Notes: generated by a model from the sequence alone, not told the origin. A stretch of DNA of 64,000 nucleotides from Myxococcales bacterium (GCA_029863605.1 JAOTVB010000010.1:62001-126000), one strand, 5' to 3'; shown: positions 8,190-18,097, numbered from the stretch's first letter. Numbers and translations: made by a program.

Positions 8190-8381
8190 ATGGGGGCTAC
8201 CAGAACTCAGAACCCGAAGCCGCAAGCGGTTGATGGACGCGGTATTCGGATAATTGCCAAGTCGGTCTACCGCGAGCTCCGCAACAGCGGCCACAGCCGG
8301 ACGGACATCGTGGCGTTCACCAACGCCGTTCTCGAGTTGGTCACGACCGAGCTTCGCGACGCGCAAGAAGCGGCAGAGTAA
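8190..8381 (+). CDS. Small 63-aa hypothetical protein
   Basis: A short, probably helical, cytoplasmic protein: a polar N-terminus of about 15 residues, then IIAKSVYRELRNSGHSRTDIVAFTNAVLELVTTELRDA, which reads as two or three amphipathic helices. No family is recognised and no Shine-Dalgarno is obvious. Support comes from the clean helical composition, codon use like its neighbours, a sigma-54-like promoter just upstream, and a terminator-like hairpin about 90 bp downstream. The expected transcript would have an almost absent leader, so translation might be leaderless, or the promoter call may be wrong. Confidence 0.55.
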   Translation: MGATRTQNPKPQAVDGRGIRIIAKSVYRELRNSGHSRTDIVAFTNAVLELVTTELRDAQEAAE

Positions 8382-8473
8382 AAGCCCTCGCGGGTTCCTC
8401 ATCGCTCGCTCAAAAGCGCAACCTATTCGCGCCCTTGGCTCCTTGACCGAGGCCTAGCGCGCGGTTACGTTCG

Positions 8474-8511
8474 GCCCTCGCCGGGCCCAACCACGGGCGC
8501 CGAGGGCTTTT
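8474..8511 (+). terminator. Terminator or attenuator hairpin upstream of gap
   Basis: GCCCTCG (8474-8480) pairs with CGAGGGC (8501-8507), with an inner GCCC/GGGC stem and a six-base loop, followed at once by TTTT. It ends transcription coming from the 63-aa gene, or acts as a leader hairpin for gap, whose AAGGGAG ribosome site follows at 8514-8520. Confidence 0.55.
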
Positions 8512-8527
8512 CAAGGGAGTCGACCGG

Positions 8528-9541
8528 ATGGCCACAAAAGTAGGAATCAATGGCTTCGGACGCATTGGGCGCTGCGTTGCCCGCGTGATCGCAGAGCGCG
8601 CGCAGGGCGACATGGAGCTCGTGGGGATCAATGATCTGACGAGCGCCGAAATGCTCGCCCATCTGCTCGAGTGGGACTCGGTCCACGGGCGCTTCTCGCA
8701 TCCGGTGAAAGCCGAAGACGGCGCGATCTGGATCGGCGACCACCGTGTTCCTGTAAGCGCGGAGCGAGACCCCTCCAAGTTGAAGTGGAAAGACCTGGGC
8801 GCTGAGATCGTGCTCGAGTGCACCGGTCTGTTTCGTTCGCGAGAGACCGCCTCGGCGCACCTCAAGGCGGGCGCCGAGCGTGTGATCATCAGCGCGCCGG
8901 CCAAAGCGGACATAGACGGCACCTTCTGCGTGGGGATCAACAGCGACGAGTTCGATCCTTCGAGGGACCGGATCATGAGCTGCGCGTCGTGCACGACGAA
9001 CTGTCTCGCGCCTCTCGCGAAGGTGCTCAACGAAACGTTTGGTATCGTCAAGGGCCACATGGTGACCGTGCACTCGTACACCAATGACCAGCGCATTCTC
9101 GACCTTCCGCACTCGGACATGCGGCGGGCCCGTGCCGCCGCGGTGTCGATCATTCCCACGTCGACCGGCGCTGCCAAGGCGATCGGCCTCGTGTTGCCCG
9201 AGCTCAAGGGCAAGCTCGATGGGACCGCGATTCGGGTTCCGACCCCCAACGTGTCGCTCACGTGTCTAACCGCCCACGTGGGTCGCAACACCAGTCGCGA
9301 CGAGGTCAACCAGGCCTTCAAAGAAGCCGCCGAGGGCCCGCTTCGCGGCATCCTCGAGTACGAGGAGCGTCCGCTGGTCTCGATCGACTTCACGGGGAAT
9401 CCCCATTCGTCCATTCTCGATGCCGCGCAGACGCAGGTCGTCGGCGGCGACCTCGTCGAGGTGCAGAGCTGGTACGACAACGAGTGGGGTTTCTCCCAAC
9501 GCATGGTCGACTTGGTGCGGATCGCATCAAGCGCGCGGTGA
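8528..9541 (+). CDS. gap: Type I glyceraldehyde-3-phosphate dehydrogenase
   Basis: A 337-aa cytoplasmic glycolytic enzyme that oxidises glyceraldehyde-3-phosphate to 1,3-bisphosphoglycerate. The N-terminal Rossmann motif [11 protein letters not shown] (5-15) and IND (34-36, the Asp favouring NAD) are intact, and the catalytic Cys is C155 in SCASCTTNC. The C-terminal end [12 protein letters not shown] is typical. AGGGAG precedes the ATG. It is the first gene of gap-pgk-tpiA-secG, with 4 bp to pgk, so the whole lower glycolytic block and SecG are likely on one transcript. Confidence 0.97.
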   Translation: MATKVGINGFGRIGRCVARVIAERAQGDMELVGINDLTSAEMLAHLLEWDSVHGRFSHPVKAEDGAIWIGDHRVPVSAERDPSKLKWKDLGAEIVLECTGLFRSRETASAHLKAGAERVIISAPAKADIDGTFCVGINSDEFDPSRDRIMSCASCTTNCLAPLAKVLNETFGIVKGHMVTVHSYTNDQRILDLPHSDMRRARAAAVSIIPTSTGAAKAIGLVLPELKGKLDGTAIRVPTPNVSLTCLTAHVGRNTSRDEVNQAFKEAAEGPLRGILEYEERPLVSIDFTGNPHSSILDAAQTQVVGGDLVEVQSWYDNEWGFSQRMVDLVRIASSAR

Positions 9542-9545
9542 GCCC

Positions 9546-10733
9546 GTGAGCGACGAGATTCGGTCGATCGAGGACTTGTCCCTCGAAAGCGCCGCCACCT
9601 TCATTCGCGTGGACTTCAACGTGCCCCTCCACGATGGCCAGGTCACCGACGACACCCGAATTCGGGCGGCGCTTCCGACGATCAAGTACGCCATCGAGCG
9701 AGGGGCGCGTGTCGTGTTGGCGTCGCATCTAGGCCGCCCGAAGGGCAAGGTGGTCCCGTCACTCTCGCTCGAGCCGGTCGCCGCGCGCTTGGCCGAACTT
9801 CTCGACGTTGGCGAGGTGCGCCTCACCGACGATTGTATCGGAGACGGCGCGCGCAAAGTCATCCAGGACCTCCGTGACGGCCAAGTTGCCCTCCTCGAAA
9901 ACCTTCGTTTCCACTCCGGCGAGGAGGCAAACGACATCGATTTCGCGCGCGCTCTCAAAGGATCGTGCGTGGCGTATGTCGATGATGCCTTCGGCGCCGC
10001 GCACCGTGCCCATGCATCGGTGAGCGCATTGCCTCGGCTCATCGAGGAGCGCGCGGCGGGCTTTTTGATGCGACGCGAGCTCGAGGTGCTCAGCCACCTC
10101 CGTAACGAAGCTCCACACCCCTACCTCGCCGTCCTCGGCGGTGCCAAGGTCAGCGACAAGATCGGGGTGATGGAGGCGCTCCTCACCAAGGTGGACGCGC
10201 TTCTCGTCGGCGGGGCGATGGCCAATACGTTCCTGGCCGCGCGCGGCCTCGAAATGGGTAGGAGCCTTTGCGAGACCGACAAGCTTGCGCTGGCGCGGAG
10301 CTTGATGAGCGCTGCCGCCAAGAGCGGGGTCGACCTCTTGCTTCCCATCGATCTACGGATAGGGAGCTCGGTTGGGGACAGCACCTCGGAGGTGGTCGGT
10401 GTGGAGCGGGTGCCCTCCGACGCTATGGCTCTCGACATCGGACCTGCGACCGAGCGGCTCTATCGGGACAGGCTGCGGCGCGCCCAAGCGATCTTCTGGA
10501 ATGGCCCGATGGGACTCTTCGAGAACACAACGTTTGCCGAGGGGACTCTCGCAGTCGCCCGCGCAGTGGCGGATTGCCCCGGGTTCAGCGTGGTCGGCGG
10601 GGGCGATAGTGTGGCCGCCGTCATGCAGGCAGGTCTCGCTGACCAATACGAGCACGTCTCCACTGGCGGCGGCGCTTCGTTGGAGTATCTAGAGGGCCGC
10701 CCTCTGCCAGGCGTGGAGGCCCTCAAGCCATGA
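9546..10733 (+). CDS. pgk: Phosphoglycerate kinase
   Basis: A 395-aa enzyme that transfers the acyl phosphate of 1,3-bisphosphoglycerate to ADP. The substrate-binding motif [10 protein letters not shown] is near the N-terminus, SHLGRPKG follows, and the C-terminal nucleotide-binding part shows WNGPMGLFE and [10 protein letters not shown]. The GTG at 9546 is chosen because it places [11 protein letters not shown] directly before the family start and gives a 4-bp gap to gap. An in-frame extension further upstream would lie inside the gap gene. The stop overlaps the tpiA start by 4 bp (ATGA), so the two are translationally coupled. Confidence 0.96.
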   Translation: MSDEIRSIEDLSLESAATFIRVDFNVPLHDGQVTDDTRIRAALPTIKYAIERGARVVLASHLGRPKGKVVPSLSLEPVAARLAELLDVGEVRLTDDCIGDGARKVIQDLRDGQVALLENLRFHSGEEANDIDFARALKGSCVAYVDDAFGAAHRAHASVSALPRLIEERAAGFLMRRELEVLSHLRNEAPHPYLAVLGGAKVSDKIGVMEALLTKVDALLVGGAMANTFLAARGLEMGRSLCETDKLALARSLMSAAAKSGVDLLLPIDLRIGSSVGDSTSEVVGVERVPSDAMALDIGPATERLYRDRLRRAQAIFWNGPMGLFENTTFAEGTLAVARAVADCPGFSVVGGGDSVAAVMQAGLADQYEHVSTGGGASLEYLEGRPLPGVEALKP

Positions 10734-11506
10734 GCACGCGGACACCGCTGATCGCAGGAAACTGGAAGCTGCACAATACCGTCGCCGAGTCGCAGGCGTT
10801 GGCTGCTGGCATCCGAGAGCGCGTGGGCGACGGGCTACCGTGCCAAGTCGTGGTGGCGCCCGTGGCGACGTCGCTCGTGCCGGTTCGGGAGACGCTCGCC
10901 GGTTCTGCTGTCGGCCTCGCCGCGCAAAATGTGTACTGGGAGGATTCGGGCGCGTTCACCGGAGAGCTCAGCCCTGCCCTCTTGCTCGATGTCGGGTGCA
11001 CCCATTGCATCATCGGCCACTCGGAACGACGCCAGTACTTTGGCGAGACCGACGCGGGCGTACGAAAGAAAGCCTCTGCGCTTCTCGTTCACAAGATCGT
11101 TCCCATCACGTGCGTCGGGGAAAGCCTCGAGCAGCGCGAGGCCGGGAAGACCCTCGATGTCGTGCTTGGACAGGTGGAGGCCGCGACTGAGGGCTTGGAT
11201 GCCGTCGCGCTCGCGCCGCTCGTCGTGGCGTACGAGCCGATCTGGGCCATCGGTACTGGACGCACCGCCAAGGCGGAGGATGCCCAAGAGGTCCATCGTG
11301 CGATTCGCGATCATCTCGGTGCGCTCAAGGGTGAGTCGTGGGCCGACACCGTGCGAATTTTGTATGGTGGCAGCGTGAAGCCGTCCAACGCGGACGAGCT
11401 CCTCGCCGAGCCGGATGTGGATGGCGCGCTCGTCGGAGGCGCGTCGTTGTCCGCAGACAACTTCATTCCGATCATCGATGCCGGCGTTCGCCGGGCGGAG
11501 AGCTGA
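10730..11506 (+). CDS. tpiA: Triosephosphate isomerase
   Basis: A 258-aa TIM-barrel enzyme interconverting dihydroxyacetone phosphate and glyceraldehyde-3-phosphate. The motifs AGNWKLH (catalytic Lys13), IIGHSERR (catalytic His) and [11 protein letters not shown] (catalytic Glu and the mobile loop) are intact, as is the phosphate-binding GGS near the C-terminus ([11 protein letters not shown]). Its ATG overlaps the pgk stop, and secG starts 3 bp after its stop. Confidence 0.97.
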   Translation: MSTRTPLIAGNWKLHNTVAESQALAAGIRERVGDGLPCQVVVAPVATSLVPVRETLAGSAVGLAAQNVYWEDSGAFTGELSPALLLDVGCTHCIIGHSERRQYFGETDAGVRKKASALLVHKIVPITCVGESLEQREAGKTLDVVLGQVEAATEGLDAVALAPLVVAYEPIWAIGTGRTAKAEDAQEVHRAIRDHLGALKGESWADTVRILYGGSVKPSNADELLAEPDVDGALVGGASLSADNFIPIIDAGVRRAES

Positions 11507-11509
11507 GCC

Positions 11510-11896
11510 ATGTATACCTTTGTGTCGATCCTCTACATCTTTGTGTGCTTGTTCTTGATCCTGGTCGTGCTGCTGCAGTCCGGTAAGGGGGGCGGCCTGG
11601 GATCCGCGTTCGGCGGAGGCACGAGCCAACAGATCTTTGGGGGCGCAGGAGCAGGCAATCTGCTGACACGCTTGACCGCGGCATTCGCATTTACCTTCAT
11701 GGCACTTTCGGTCTGGCTTGCGTTCTTGTCATCGAGCGGCGACCAGGCCCTCGAGCGGGCAGTTCGAGAGCAAGCCGCCGCCCAGGAAGCGGCTGAGGAA
11801 GCCGAACCGACGGACGAGCCCGAGGCCGCCCCCGAAGAGGTCCAGGTCGAGGTTGAAGAGACCGAGGCCGAGGCGACGACGCCTGAATCGGAATAG
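11510..11896 (+). CDS. secG: Protein translocase subunit SecG
   Basis: A 128-aa inner-membrane protein of the SecYEG channel. It shows the SecG pattern: first membrane helix (about 3-23), then VLLQSGKGGGLGSAFGGG, then a second helix (about 52-74). SecG proteins are usually 75-110 aa. Here an acidic tail of about 50 residues (many Glu, Ala and Pro) extends beyond the second helix, as in other high-GC proteobacteria. secG directly after tpiA is a common arrangement. It ends 3 bp from the convergent pseudokinase gene, leaving no room for a separate terminator. Confidence 0.93.
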   Translation: MYTFVSILYIFVCLFLILVVLLQSGKGGGLGSAFGGGTSQQIFGGAGAGNLLTRLTAAFAFTFMALSVWLAFLSSSGDQALERAVREQAAAQEAAEEAEPTDEPEAAPEEVQVEVEETEAEATTPESE

Positions 11897-11899
11897 ACG

Positions 11900-13093
11900 T
11901 CAGATCCCGGCGATGGCGACTTGGTGTGCTCGCTCGCGCCAATCACGGCTTTCGTCCAAGCGATCGGCTTGTGCCAGGAGCTCGGCTAGAAGCGCGCACA
12001 GCCTGCTGAAGCAGTCGTCGCGCCCGACTCCGTCGGCTAGATCCAGACCGGCGATCACGGCCGGAGCCCCCCGCTCGCCCACATGCGCCCGCACACACAG
12101 CTCGCCAAATCGTTCGTAAAGCACCAGCGTTTCAGCGACATCTTCGAACCGATCGAGGTTTTGAGCCTCGAGCGCCGCCTCGAGATAGTCGATCGCTGCG
12201 TAGAGCGCCCCGCAAGCCTCGAGCGCTCCGGCAGTTGAGACGAGCGTTGCTATCGGGTCACCGGCACGCTCGCTGCCACCGACGCTGGCACTGTAACTGG
12301 CGCTGCCACTGATCAGCCGCGCCAGATCCCCTGCCCCCACCCACTCCCCCCGTTCGTGTAAGGCGGTACGCAGGTCGTCGCGGAGCTCACCGGCGGTGGG
12401 GCGGTTTTCTGGGTAGCGTTCGAGCGCACGTGACAACGCACGGTCAATCTCGATCGGGTGATCGCTCGGAATGGCCTCTTGTACGAGGAGCGCCAACGAG
12501 TACACATCGCTTCTGCCGTCCACGGGCTCGCCGCCGAGCTGCTCGGGGGACCGGTGCCGCGCTTCGTGCTCGGCGAGCTCTTGTTGGCCCGGCCACCTCG
12601 TCCCGAAACCGGTTAGCTTTACCCCCCCGGCCGCGCTCAACAGAATTCGATGAGGCGACACACCGCGATGGACGATTCCGAGCAGACGTTGGCTCGCATC
12701 CCTGCGGGCGTGGGCATAGTCGAGCGCGTTTGCGACTTGGATGGCGATGTGGACGATGATCGGCCAGGGGAGAGGTCGCTGCGCGAGAAGCGAAGCGAGA
12801 CTCGTTCCCTCGACGTATTCGGTCGTTACGAAGCACTTGCCGCCCTCGACCCCAACGTCCAGCACCTGTGCGATGTTGGCATGCGACAGGAACGCAGACC
12901 GGTTCGCCTCGGCGATCATGTTCTCATGCGACGTGTTTTCAGAATCTGCCTCGCCCCCGATTCGCCAAACCACGACGTCTTTCTCGAATCCACACACCCC
13001 GATCGACTTCGCTTTGTAGGCCTCCGCCGACCCACGACCACCGAGCGGGCCGAGGAGTCGATATCTCCCAAGACGAAGGTTCGACGCCGACAC
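11900..13093 (-). CDS. Hanks-type pseudokinase
   Basis: A 397-aa protein kinase fold whose catalytic residues are gone. With GTG 13093 as start, the fold begins LGRYRLLGPLGG. The beta-3 Lys position is W43 (VVVWRI where VAVKRI is usual), HRD is HRG (142-144), the following Asn position is R149, and DFG is GFG (162-164). The structural parts stay: the SPEQ of the activation segment and the DGRSDVYSLALLV helix. The C-terminal 130 residues form a helical, TPR-like region (ALEACGALYAAIDYLEAALE). It probably binds partners or regulates rather than phosphorylates. The frame is open upstream, but that part lies in the transporter gene and does not look like protein. Confidence 0.8.
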   Translation of the reverse strand: MSASNLRLGRYRLLGPLGGRGSAEAYKAKSIGVCGFEKDVVVWRIGGEADSENTSHENMIAEANRSAFLSHANIAQVLDVGVEGGKCFVTTEYVEGTSLASLLAQRPLPWPIIVHIAIQVANALDYAHARRDASQRLLGIVHRGVSPHRILLSAAGGVKLTGFGTRWPGQQELAEHEARHRSPEQLGGEPVDGRSDVYSLALLVQEAIPSDHPIEIDRALSRALERYPENRPTAGELRDDLRTALHERGEWVGAGDLARLISGSASYSASVGGSERAGDPIATLVSTAGALEACGALYAAIDYLEAALEAQNLDRFEDVAETLVLYERFGELCVRAHVGERGAPAVIAGLDLADGVGRDDCFSRLCALLAELLAQADRLDESRDWRERAHQVAIAGI

Positions 13094-13107
13094 AGGCTGA
13101 GTCTGCG

Positions 13108-13944
13108 TCAGGCGTTCCGGGGCGTCCCGTTTTCGACAGGGGTCCTTCCCGGCTGCCCGCGGGTCCCGTGTACGGGGTGGATCCGGAGATAACGCCCTAG
13201 GTGTTTGACGCCGATGTAGAAGGGCAGCGTGTCGACGAGCGCGACGGTTAGCTTGAAGGTGTACCCGGCGGTGATGAAGGTGACCAACTGCGGCCACAGA
13301 GACTCCGCAGGATTGATCGGAAGTGCCCTGGCGAAGAAGTGCGTAATCAGAATCACCGCGATGGTGTCGATGAGCTGGCTGATCAACGTCGAGCCGTTGT
13401 TCCGCAGCCACAGATGGCGGCCATCGGTGAGTCGCTTCCAGAAGTGGAATAGCTGGACATCGATGAACTGGGCCGCCAGGTAGGCGATCATCGAGGCGGT
13501 GACCGCGCCAAAAGCCAAGCGGCGAACTTCGAAGAACACGCCCTCGGTGGGCGCCTCAGCGGGCTCGAAGCCGGGTAATGCGCCGCCGATCCACAGAATC
13601 AACATGACCCACAGATTGAGGGCCAGTCCAACCCAGACCACTTGGTTGGCCCGGTGGCGACCGAAGAGCTCCGACAGAAAGTCGGTGCACAGAAATGTGA
13701 TCGGATAGGGCAACACCCCGACCGCGAGCGGCATCGGAATCGTGAAATCGGTTCCCGGGATTTGGAAGCTCAGATCGATGAAGCGCGTGATGCCGAGGAT
13801 GTTGAGCATCGCCAGCGTTCCGAGGAAGAAGCCCGAGAAAACGAGAAAGACGGTCTGCCGCCGCTCGTGAAGGGTTGCGGCGTCGAGCTCGGGAAGGCCT
13901 TCGAACGCGTGCTGCTCGGAGGGAAGCGAGTCCGCCCCGTTCAC
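13108..13944 (-). CDS. Queuosine precursor transporter (YhhQ/VUT family)
   Basis: A membrane protein of about 278 aa with about seven helices, matching the vitamin-uptake-like VUT/YhhQ family: FLVFSGFFLGTLAMLNILGI, then PYPITFLCTDFLSELFGRHRANQVVWVG, and the end ALVDTLPFYIGVKHLGRYL. YhhQ imports the queuosine precursors preQ0/preQ1 for tRNA modification. GTG 13944 is preferred because it gives a 4-bp GTGA overlap with the upstream TPR gene and is preceded by GGAAAG; a start at 13989 would overlap that gene by 49 bp. The polar 40-residue N-terminus is not conserved in the family as I know it. Confidence 0.82.
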   Translation of the reverse strand: MNGADSLPSEQHAFEGLPELDAATLHERRQTVFLVFSGFFLGTLAMLNILGITRFIDLSFQIPGTDFTIPMPLAVGVLPYPITFLCTDFLSELFGRHRANQVVWVGLALNLWVMLILWIGGALPGFEPAEAPTEGVFFEVRRLAFGAVTASMIAYLAAQFIDVQLFHFWKRLTDGRHLWLRNNGSTLISQLIDTIAVILITHFFARALPINPAESLWPQLVTFITAGYTFKLTVALVDTLPFYIGVKHLGRYLRIHPVHGTRGQPGRTPVENGTPRNA

Positions 13945-15287
13945 CGGTCGGCTTTCCGGCGAAGCGCTTTTCGCTCGATGCCGCGCCAAGCCTGGTGTTC
14001 TTGCCCGGCCCGCTTGGTTTCGCCGAGCTCTTCGTAGAGGCTCGGCAGCGAGGCCGCCAATGCGCCGCTTCCAACCGAGGCCTCCCAGGCATCCCGGAAC
14101 GAAGCGAGTTCCACCGCAGCCGGCACGATGATCTTCCCACGCGCGAACTCCGACACCGACCCGTGCTCGTGCGCCACCCCCGCCTCACATGCGGCGCAGT
14201 GATGCTCGAGTCGCTCCTGTTGCACGAAAACCCTCGTTCCATCCGGCAGCGCTTGCTCGAGCCCGACAAGCGCACCCTTTTCCTTCTCGATCGCCGCGAA
14301 GGGCCATCTTCGCTCATCGCCGTGCCGAAGGATCTCTAAGAGCGGGAATACCGGCACCGGACCGCAATCCGAGATGCGGTGCTCGGCGACCGGCGCGCCG
14401 TCCCACAACACCAAGTCCCCGTAATCGATCGGCGCGTCGCGGAAGGTTGGTGACTGAACCACTCCGTGACACGGACTGAGCGGCGCGACCCACACCAGCT
14501 CGAACCCGACCCCGGTGGGAAGCTTGGTGGTGGCGTCGACCGGTGACGGCCGCGAGAGCACCCGGACCAACAGCGGTGGAAGCCCGTCGACCAAGGGCAT
14601 CTTCGTCTTGGGGTCCGCTTGGGCCGGCATCCCGAGCTCCTCCCAGCTCCGGCGCGCAACCTCGCCGGAGCCGAGGCCAGTGGCGCAGATCGCGAGGTTC
14701 CAAAGGGCGGGGCGTCTAGCCGCCTTGTGGTCGAGCGCCATCTGGTTCGCCCTGAGTCCCTCTTCGAAGCGACCGCGCCATTTGTGCAATAGTCCCAAGT
14801 CGTACCACCACGAACCTCGCTCCCCGTCGAGCTCGAGCGCCCGGTTGAAGGCTTGTTGGGCATCGGCGTCGCGGCCGGGGCCGCACAGACGCAACGCATT
14901 CCCGAGGCTCGCGTGCAGATGGCCCGCGATGGCTGGGTCCCGCCGTTCCGAGTGATCGAGCGCGTCCAAGGCGCGTCGAAGCGCGTCGGACGCCCATCGG
15001 GCAGGCGTATCTTCGCTCACGACCGGTTCGTCCATCCCCCTGCGTGCTGCCTGCTCGATCAGGAGGGCGGCAATGGCCAAAGTCGTCTTCCAGTCTTCGG
15101 GCCACCCTTCGGCCAGCTCCCGGAGTACTTCTCGGTGCGGCGTCCCGTTTCCGAGCTCCCGGATCAGCTCGATCGCGAGCTCGGCGAGTGTTCGATCGGA
15201 TTTGAGCTGACCCTTCCGCCCCAAAAGTGCCCGCCAGGTTGCTTCGAGCTCGTCCTCGGGGAGCGGCGTTGCTTCAGTGGGTCCCAT
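13941..15287 (-). CDS. Tetratricopeptide-repeat protein
   Basis: A 448-aa cytoplasmic protein with no signal peptide. Residues about 125-230 hold three TPR-like helix pairs (HLHASLGNALRL, QAFNRALELDG, WWYDLGLLHKWRGRFEEGL, ALWNLAICATGLG). The C-terminal half (about 240-420) is a different domain with mixed strands, including TGVGFELVWVAPLSP, DYGDLVLWDGAPV and a CAACEAGVAHEHG segment that could bind metal. It overlaps the queuosine-precursor transporter by 4 bp, so the two are translationally coupled. Function is not known. It is divergent from the PP2C phosphatase. Confidence 0.75.
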   Translation of the reverse strand: MGPTEATPLPEDELEATWRALLGRKGQLKSDRTLAELAIELIRELGNGTPHREVLRELAEGWPEDWKTTLAIAALLIEQAARRGMDEPVVSEDTPARWASDALRRALDALDHSERRDPAIAGHLHASLGNALRLCGPGRDADAQQAFNRALELDGERGSWWYDLGLLHKWRGRFEEGLRANQMALDHKAARRPALWNLAICATGLGSGEVARRSWEELGMPAQADPKTKMPLVDGLPPLLVRVLSRPSPVDATTKLPTGVGFELVWVAPLSPCHGVVQSPTFRDAPIDYGDLVLWDGAPVAEHRISDCGPVPVFPLLEILRHGDERRWPFAAIEKEKGALVGLEQALPDGTRVFVQQERLEHHCAACEAGVAHEHGSVSEFARGKIIVPAAVELASFRDAWEASVGSGALAASLPSLYEELGETKRAGQEHQAWRGIERKALRRKADR

Positions 15288-15439
15288 CGGGCGCCAAGCT
15301 TAGCAGTCCGTCCACCCTTGTCAGCGATGAGGCGCGCGGAGCCCTGGATTTTGGCGCCGTTCTTGCTGGTCTGCGAAGTTTTTCGCTAACCTGGGGAGAC
15401 GGGGCCGGTCAGCGGCCGTCACTGCTGAATGAGGACGAG

Positions 15440-16195
15440 TTGCAATACCACAGTGCGGGACTGACCGACGTAGGCCAACGCCGAAAGCTCAATGAGGACG
15501 CGTTCTTAGTCGATGACGTTTTGGGGCTCTACGTCGTCGCCGACGGAATGGGTGGGCACGCGGCAGGCGAGATTGCGAGCCAGGAAGCCGTCGACACCGT
15601 GCATGGCATGGTGAGTCGGGGTCACGCCGCCCTCGAGCGGGTCGCACAAGGTGATACTTCCGAAGCGTCGCTTCGCGCGGCCATCCGCGTCGTCGAGAGC
15701 GCTGTCCAGGCCGCGACCTACATGGTTTTCGGTTTGGCGCAGCACGATCCCGACCAGCAGGGCATGGGGACCACGGTCTCGGTGCTCGCGATGTGCGGCG
15801 ACTATGGCATCACCGCGCAGGTCGGCGACAGTCGGATCTATCTCATCCGCGGCCATCGAGCGAATTCACTCACCGAAGACCACACGTTGGTCGCGTGGCA
15901 GCTCAAGCAAGGGATCATCACCGAGTCCGAAGCGGCCCGATCGCCACACCGAAATGTGATCACGCGGGCGGTCGGCAGCCGGGAGTATGTCCAAGTCGAC
16001 ACCGGGTTCTTCGAGGTGCAGCCGTCGGATTGCTTTCTGCTGTGCTCGGACGGGCTGCATGGCTACCTCCAAGAGGACGAGATTCCAGAGATCATCGACA
16101 TGGGCCCCAAGGGCGCAACTCAACGGTTTGTCCACATCGCCAACTCACGTGGCGGCCGCGACAACATCACCGCCGTCGTCGTCAGCGTGCACTGA
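15440..16195 (+). CDS. PP2C-family Ser/Thr protein phosphatase
   Basis: A 251-aa metal-dependent phosphatase. Family motifs are in order: AGLTDVGQRRKLNEDAF at the N-terminus, LYVVADGMGGHAAGE with the metal-binding Asp, GMGTTVSVL, QVGDSRIYLIR, LCSDGLHGYL and GGRDNITAVVV. The TTG at 15440 is chosen because GAGGACGAG precedes it at the right distance and the family's conserved start follows within six residues; no ATG or GTG is available near it. It dephosphorylates Ser/Thr residues and may counter the Hanks kinases, one of which (29519-30832) has intact catalytic residues. Confidence 0.9.
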   Translation: MQYHSAGLTDVGQRRKLNEDAFLVDDVLGLYVVADGMGGHAAGEIASQEAVDTVHGMVSRGHAALERVAQGDTSEASLRAAIRVVESAVQAATYMVFGLAQHDPDQQGMGTTVSVLAMCGDYGITAQVGDSRIYLIRGHRANSLTEDHTLVAWQLKQGIITESEAARSPHRNVITRAVGSREYVQVDTGFFEVQPSDCFLLCSDGLHGYLQEDEIPEIIDMGPKGATQRFVHIANSRGGRDNITAVVVSVH

Positions 16196-16224
16196 CCCCG
16201 TAGAGCGACTTCGTCGCCACGGGG
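16196..16224. terminator. Two-part hairpin between the PP2C gene and rpsA
   Basis: CCCCGT (16196-16201) pairs with ACGGGG (16219-16224) around an inner GCGAC/GTCGC stem with a TTC loop. It starts at the base after the phosphatase stop codon and lies between convergent genes. No T-run follows on either strand, so factor-dependent termination or RNA protection is more likely than classic intrinsic termination. Confidence 0.45.
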
Positions 16225-16276
16225 CTGGGCTGCGCCGAGTGGCGGTGGCAGGGTGAGCGCCGGCGCCAGTGTCCGG

Positions 16277-18097
16277 TTACTCCGAGGTATCTTCGACTGC
16301 GGGAGCTTCCGCCGGGGCGTCTTCGGTCTCAGGCGGGGCCTCTTGCTCGGTCGGTGCGATGGCGATCGCGCCGAGCTTGTCCTTGAGCGCATCGCCGAGG
16401 GTGGCCTGCGCACCGCCTAGGCTCGGGCCGAGCTTGCGAGGGGCTACACGTTTCTGGGCCTCCTCGGGGCGCGCGACTTGATTGACCTCCCGGCCTTCGG
16501 CTGCGCGGAGCGAGAGGGTGATGGTGCGTTCGTCGTTGTCGAGGCGGATGACCTGGGCCTTGACGATATCGCCGGTCTTGACGATATCGGTCGGCTCCTG
16601 GCTGAGGTCGGCGCTGATCTCCCCACGGGGAATGACGCCTTCGACCCCACGCTCGAGCTCGACGTGGATCCCATATTCGTCCGCGCCGATCGCGCGAACT
16701 TCGATGACGGTGCCCTCAGGGTACCGCTCCGGGACGAAGCTCCACGGGTCTTCGTAGAGCTGCTTGATGCCGAGGCTCACTTTGCGGTCGTCGTGGTTGA
16801 CCGAAAGGATGATCGCTTCGACCTCGTCGCCCTTGCGGTAGAGGTCGGCGGGGTTGTTGATGCGCTGGGTCCAGCTGAGGTCCGATTTGTGGACCATGCC
16901 GTCGACGCCGTCCTCGATGCCGACGAATACGCCGTAATCAGTGATGGAGCGAACGCGGCCCTCGATGATGTCGCCCGGGTTGTACTTCTGCGTGAAGACC
17001 GTCCACGGGTCGGGCTCGAGCTGCTTGAGGCCCAAGCTGATGCGTTTGTTCTGTGCGTCGAGGTCGAGAACCACACACTCGACCTCCTGGCCCACCTCGA
17101 GAACCTTCGAGGGATGCTTCGGCTTTGCCCAGGTCATTTCGCTGACGTGGATCAGGCCCTCGACACCCTGCTCGAGCTCGACGAATGCGCCGTAGTCGGT
17201 CAGGGAGACGACCTTGCCCTTGACCTTCTTGCCCGGGACATAGACGTCCGTCGCGACGTTCCATGGATCTTCCATGGTCTGCTTCAGGCCTAGGGATACG
17301 CGCTCGGTGTCGGCGTTGTACTTCAGGACCTTGACGGTGACCTCGTTGCCAACCTCGAAGACTTCGGACGGGTGATTGACCCGGCCCCAACTCATGTCGG
17401 TGATGTGGAGGAGACCATCGATCCCACCGAGATCCACGAACGCGCCGTACTCGGTGATGTTCTTGATCGTGCCGGTGACGACTTGACCCTCTTGAAGGTT
17501 CTCGAGGGTCGCTTCCTTGAGTCGGTCTCGCTCCTTTTCGAGGAGCACCCGACGCGAGAGCACGATGTTGCCGCGCTTCTTGTTGAATTTGATGACCTTG
17601 AACTCGAACGTCTGGCCGAGCAGCCGGTCGAGGTTGCGAACCGGTCGGAGGTCGACCTGCGAGCCGGGCAGAAAGGCCTTGACGCCGCCTTTGATCGTGA
17701 CGGCGAGGCCTCCCTTCACGCGCTGGGTGATGGTGCCCTCGATGAGCTCGTCGCGCTCGCATGCCGCGCTGATTTCGTCCCAGACCTTGAGCTTGTCGGC
17801 CTTCTCCTTGGAGAGCATGACCAGGCCGTCCTCGTTCTCCTTGGACTCGATGAGGACATCGACGGGGTCACCCGCGGTCGCCGAGATGTTGCCTTCGGCA
17901 TTGATGAACTCGTGAAGCGAGATGACCCCTTCGGATTTGTATCCGATATCGACGACGACGGTGTCTTTGCCGACTTTGAGGATCGTCCCGACGACGATGT
18001 CGCCTTCGCGGATTTGGTCTGTACGTGTGGCCGAGGCTTCGAAAAGAGCAGCAAAGCTCTCGGGATTGGGGTCTTGGGTTTCGGTGATTTCGGTCAT
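16277..18097 (-). CDS. rpsA: 30S ribosomal protein S1
   Basis: A 606-aa RNA-binding protein that helps the 30S subunit bind mRNA. Six S1 (OB-fold) repeats span about residues 30-530, the later ones with the usual [32 protein letters not shown] signature and [10 protein letters not shown] or [10 protein letters not shown]. The last about 80 residues form a Pro/Glu/Ala-rich tail. ATG 18097 is chosen for its family-like start; the frame continues upstream without protein-like sequence. cmk lies just upstream on the same strand, the classic cmk-rpsA order. Confidence 0.95.
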   Translation of the reverse strand: MTEITETQDPNPESFAALFEASATRTDQIREGDIVVGTILKVGKDTVVVDIGYKSEGVISLHEFINAEGNISATAGDPVDVLIESKENEDGLVMLSKEKADKLKVWDEISAACERDELIEGTITQRVKGGLAVTIKGGVKAFLPGSQVDLRPVRNLDRLLGQTFEFKVIKFNKKRGNIVLSRRVLLEKERDRLKEATLENLQEGQVVTGTIKNITEYGAFVDLGGIDGLLHITDMSWGRVNHPSEVFEVGNEVTVKVLKYNADTERVSLGLKQTMEDPWNVATDVYVPGKKVKGKVVSLTDYGAFVELEQGVEGLIHVSEMTWAKPKHPSKVLEVGQEVECVVLDLDAQNKRISLGLKQLEPDPWTVFTQKYNPGDIIEGRVRSITDYGVFVGIEDGVDGMVHKSDLSWTQRINNPADLYRKGDEVEAIILSVNHDDRKVSLGIKQLYEDPWSFVPERYPEGTVIEVRAIGADEYGIHVELERGVEGVIPRGEISADLSQEPTDIVKTGDIVKAQVIRLDNDERTITLSLRAAEGREVNQVARPEEAQKRVAPRKLGPSLGGAQATLGDALKDKLGAIAIAPTEQEAPPETEDAPAEAPAVEDTSE

